DNA from: Cloeon dipterum
Taxonomy: Eukaryota; Arthropoda; Insecta; Ephemeroptera; Baetidae
Direction: 5' to 3'
Length of the DNA: 64,000 nt
NCBI RefSeq assembly: GCF_949628265.1
Contig: NC_088788.1
Span: forward strand, 32,784,335 to 32,848,334
Positions 60,491 through 64,000 of the stretch are shown here, in pieces. The notes under the pieces were generated by a model. The model saw only the letters and a program-made list of their open reading frames with translations. It searched no databases and was not told the origin of the DNA. Numbering within the stretch: position 1 is the first letter of the stretch; the number at the start of each line of letters is the position of its first letter. A program made the translations under genes and the position numbers.

Positions 60491-62261
60491 ATGAACTACC
60501 CCAAAATTAAACAAGATGAATTATTTTTTGCTTGATTTCGATCCCTCTTGTCGTTCGGTGTGCAAATAATGAGCTAAACTTCCCTTCTGATCAAATAAAT
60601 ATTGATTTTCAATTAGGAGACAGTGCTCGCCGCTTGATTAGCGTGCAAACTATCGAGCAGAAAAGTGAAATGGCAACCTAGAGAAATTTATAGTTGCATT
60701 GTGGGCTATAGCCATTGTTAAAACAAGTTTTCAAGCTTTTTTTGTCAATTGTCAGTGAAAGTGACCGAACGTAATATTTAAGTTTGTGTTCACGTTAAAT
60801 TTGTGCGATTAATCGCTTTCCCTATAGTTCCCACCTTTGTTTGATTTTCATATATTATGAACGTTTTTTATTTTAAGTATATCAATAGCAGTTTTTCAAA
60901 AAGGTGTTTTTAACAAGATACTTGAGACCATTTTGATCAGTCATCCCAATATTTGAGTTATGCTCTTTGCTCAAACCCCAATAGTCTCTCCTCGCTCACG
61001 GCAACATCATTCATTTTACGAATTAAAGCTTGACTAAATTTGCATCAGTAATCGTTCTTTAATTTGCTCCATTGTCAGCGTTAAAATTGGTTAAACTTCC
61101 AAATTCCCACGAGCGCTTCACCGACTTTGCCTTATTGTCCTTTGAACTTCTCTAACTCAATTGAAAATTTTCGTTTCGGCCAATTACGGATTCTAGAATA
61201 ATTTTGAACCACTTTTCTGTGACGCATGTGGAAGGGTGAGAGAACGGAGATAGACTGAGAGCGTTTAAAATTTATTTTTGCTCGACACACTTGAGGAATA
61301 ATTTAACGTGACAAACGCTGATATTTCTACAGTGAATACGTAATTGCTTTGATCCGTTTACAACGCAAGATAACAATTAAACGCGGTCTTGATCGCCTTT
61401 TATTCTCCCTTGAACTTAATGAGTTCAAAGCCCTCTTTTTTCTTCGTTTTTCCAATTCTTGTTCGTTTACAATAAACCGTCCTCGTAGCTACATTTTTCA
61501 AGCTCTGCGCCCTCAGATTTTCTGTCAATTATTAATGATGCGGTGAGCTGCCGTCCTTTCGCCTTTCTGCCCTAACAAGGAAACTTTTTGACACAGCGCT
61601 CTTTAAAAATGTCTTAAAGCGAGCTTTTAAAAGCAGCCTTTTTGACTGTCACATCTAATTGAGCACAAGCAAATTAAATTTGCCCCGAAGCGGTGAAATA
61701 TGAAAACAAACAACATCCACTCATTCTGGGAAAGCATCGCTATTTGAATTTTTCAGCGTAAACACAATCATCAAAAGAAATAACGCAACTCAACCAGAGC
61801 TTTTGGATTTCCTCCCTCAACGAGACAAGCGTCTTTTGATGTTTTAAATCTTAAGTCGACAGCAAGAAAAAAATAATTTTAAGCTTCAATGCAGAAATAG
61901 TTGACAGCTCCTGATAACAAGCAAGTGTTTTGTTTTTTATTTAAGCATATGAAGCAAACTATGTATTTGTGATCTTTTGTGTAATAGCTAGCCCATATCG
62001 GCTTTACTATCTCCTAATGAGTAATGTCCTAACATGTTGTAAGTCAGGAGTGGTTCCCCTTCTCACTTTTTACTACCCTTAAATTGACAAGTCATATTAT
62101 ATGATATTAATCGTGTTTAATAAGTGAGAATAAACATCAAATAAATAAATAATTAAGCCAATTAAATTCATATTAAATTATCCCAAGCCTCCCAAGAATA
62201 TTTTACCACTATTATTAAAAATTCAGCCGCTAATATTGAGTCCGACCCAAGAGAAATGCAA

Positions 62262-62285
62262 ATACCGTACATGCATGTACGGTAT
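62262..62285. repeat. 24-bp perfect palindrome
   Basis: ATACCGTACATG is followed immediately by its own reverse complement CATGTACGGTAT. It is perfect over 24 bp with no spacer; it may be a protein-binding site for a dimer or a cruciform-forming sequence. No gene is near. Confidence 0.9.
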
Positions 62286-63859
62286 ATCCAGATAAAAGCA
62301 TGAAAAACATTATTTGCGCTTCTTATTTCGCTTATTTCAATAAAATCTCTTCTGACATCTGTGAGCATACATATTTTTCGTCACTTATTTACTCAACTCT
62401 TTTGGCGTTGGCTCATCCAAGGCTGTATCAACATCCGAGAAAGTTCCTAAAAGGATTTCTCTTTCATCAGCGAAAATCAAAAATTCGACTCATATGCAAG
62501 AATTATCAATGTCTTCAGCGATTTCACTCGGTGGCCAGGGAAAGCAAATTGAATTCTACGCAACCGTGAGCGGAAAATAAATTTATTCTGATGAAACTTC
62601 CTGCGAACCTTCTGGGGCCTGACATTGATTTATTCCTCTCTGAGCTTTCGCGACGCAACACCAATATGAAAACAAGAGTCTATAACGAGCGCGGCGCTTT
62701 TACATCGCGTGCAAATTTCCAATTTTCCCTTTGGGCATGCAAAATGTGAATGTTATCATATTATTTAAATTGAATGCAGTATTTTAATTCTATCAAAATT
62801 TATTTACATCGGTCTACAAATTTAATTTTACGTGTGGCCCAGTTTTATCCCAAAATTGTAAAAATATATCGCAAAACACTTCAGTTTTATATCTGTGAAT
62901 CTTGCATTTGAAGTGAGTTTCTTCATTTATTTTTTGTATTTGAGAAAAAACATAATTTACATTTTATTTTATGTATGTGTCTAATATTTGAAAATATTTT
63001 CTTCGAATCAATTACGTTGTGGAGAAAAAGTTATTTACTTTACGGCCCTCGGCGCCATCCGAGGGAGAGAGCACGCTACATCTATTTTTTTATTTAAATT
63101 TCCAAACCTATATTCATGTTTTGAATATAACTTCTTGAATATATTTTACGCGAACTGATGTTAAAGAAACTGCTGCAGAATTGGAGTCTAAGGTACAGCT
63201 GACAATGAGCTCAAAATAAATGAAAATTCGCTGTATTAGCATCAGCAGGAAGAACACAAAACGTTTTTGTTCAATTAATATGCAAAGCTTTCCGAACGAA
63301 TCTCAATGTGGATATCATTGAATTTCAAGTATTTATTTGCTATTTGTTCATGTTTAATGACTTGTTGTGCATGGCTGAAAGCTCACTCAGCCCACTTGTA
63401 TTATTTGCGTTTGCTCGCATAAACGTTCTCGCTCTTCCAAAAGCAAGTTTGTCAACAGGAGTGTTGATTTAATACAAAATGAACCATGCTGCAGTTCAGC
63501 AATTCTGTCAACTCGGTTTAAATTCAATTAACGAAAATACGGTGTGCAACGCTCAAATTAAGGTTAAGCTCACATATGTAAGAATTTTATGATGCAATTT
63601 TACGTTGAAATTTTTCGGAATAGCCGTATGATAATTAGCAGCGAAATATTATTCATTATCATCGTGATATGATGTTTCCCCATATTGTGCTAAACTAACT
63701 TGGTAGAGGCTTACACGTTTCTGCTAAACGTACATCAGAAATAAGGAACAAACAAATTGAGAAAGAATAGAAATTGCGGAACGCATGCTGCAAAAAGATC
63801 TGTTAAGGTTTACAAGTTCTATGTAAATTTTTTCTATTTCTCGAATAAAATATTTTTAC

Positions 63860-63969
63860 CTACAATAAATCGACGTGAACGACCGGCACCAGCGTCTGCA
63901 GCCACCACCAGTGCGCACTGCGCAGCATTTTCGGCAAGCGAGCTTCTTCCTTCAGCCGGATATCCCTCT
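63860..63969 (-). CDS. Probable exon of an unidentified gene entering from the right
   Basis: On the minus strand a GC-rich segment, open in the frame R-D-I-R-L-K-E-E-A-R-L-P-K-M-L-R, sits between an acceptor (TTTTCTGAGCAG, exon from about 63969) and either a stop at 63860-63862 or a donor (TTATT|GTAGGT, exon end 63864). The sharp change from AT-rich flank to GC-rich open sequence and the splice site support a real exon. The product, including a WWW triplet, is not one I recognise. The remainder is beyond the right edge. Confidence 0.4.
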
Positions 63970-64000
63970 CTGCTCAGAAAACACTTATGGCAATTTACAT

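Larger units (their letters stand above)
58608..63859. other. Intergenic, no gene seen
   Basis: The galactosyltransferase 3'UTR must begin here, but no AATAAA occurs close to the stop; the first plus-strand one I see is near 59799. The rest is AT-rich, with open frames no longer than 90 codons and none recognisable. It contains repeat copy 2 (60423-60490) and a 24-bp perfect palindrome (62262-62285). Confidence 0.5.

Overview
This is eukaryotic nuclear DNA: AT-rich, with multi-exon genes, GT-AG introns (many only 54-175 bp), AATAAA polyadenylation signals and a pol III tRNA gene. The gene set (an ecdysteroid-kinase-like EcKL gene, a one-copy-style fatty acid synthase, BANP, NUDT21, TMA7, collagen galactosyltransferase) points to an arthropod, most likely an insect. 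I cannot name the species. All exon models were built by eye from open frames plus splice sites and checked for phase; no transcript or database evidence was available.

Layout. 1-3650: first coding exon (minus) of a type II membrane metallopeptidase, probably M13/neprilysin-like, running off the left edge. 3650-19900: gene-poor, with a (TA)n microsatellite, a complete tRNA-Ala(TGC), a LINE-like 3' tail, possible first exons, and a GC-richer block at 15.7-18.0 kb with three identical SREBP-type decamers and CACGTG E-boxes upstream of FASN. 19907-28888: complete 20-exon animal type I fatty acid synthase (KS-AT-DH-ER-KR-ACP-TE, 2420 aa). 29130-31194: EcKL kinase (minus), tail to tail with FASN. 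31840-33734: BANP-like BEN-domain protein (minus), head to head with NUDT21/CFIm25 (34434-37008), which is tail to tail with TMA7 (37340-37531, minus). 38329-58607: procollagen galactosyltransferase (GT25), whose 15.1-kb fifth intron contains a whole antisense class A GPCR gene (45029-47616), two foldback inverted repeats and two copies of a dispersed repeat, one fused to a 5S rRNA-like head. 58608-63860: no gene seen. 63860-63969: probable exon (minus) of another gene entering from the right.

Functionally the ordinary genes are housekeeping: lipid synthesis, mRNA 3'-end processing (NUDT21), translation (TMA7), chromatin/CpG-promoter binding (BANP) and collagen glycosylation. The most interesting material lies outside them: the SREBP/E-box block before FASN, the 5S-derived SINE-like element, the long foldback at 41.0-41.8 kb, the small foldback whose arms spell nearly the same peptide in opposite directions, and the nested GPCR with an Asn-His-Tyr in place of DRY and an apparent GC-AG intron.
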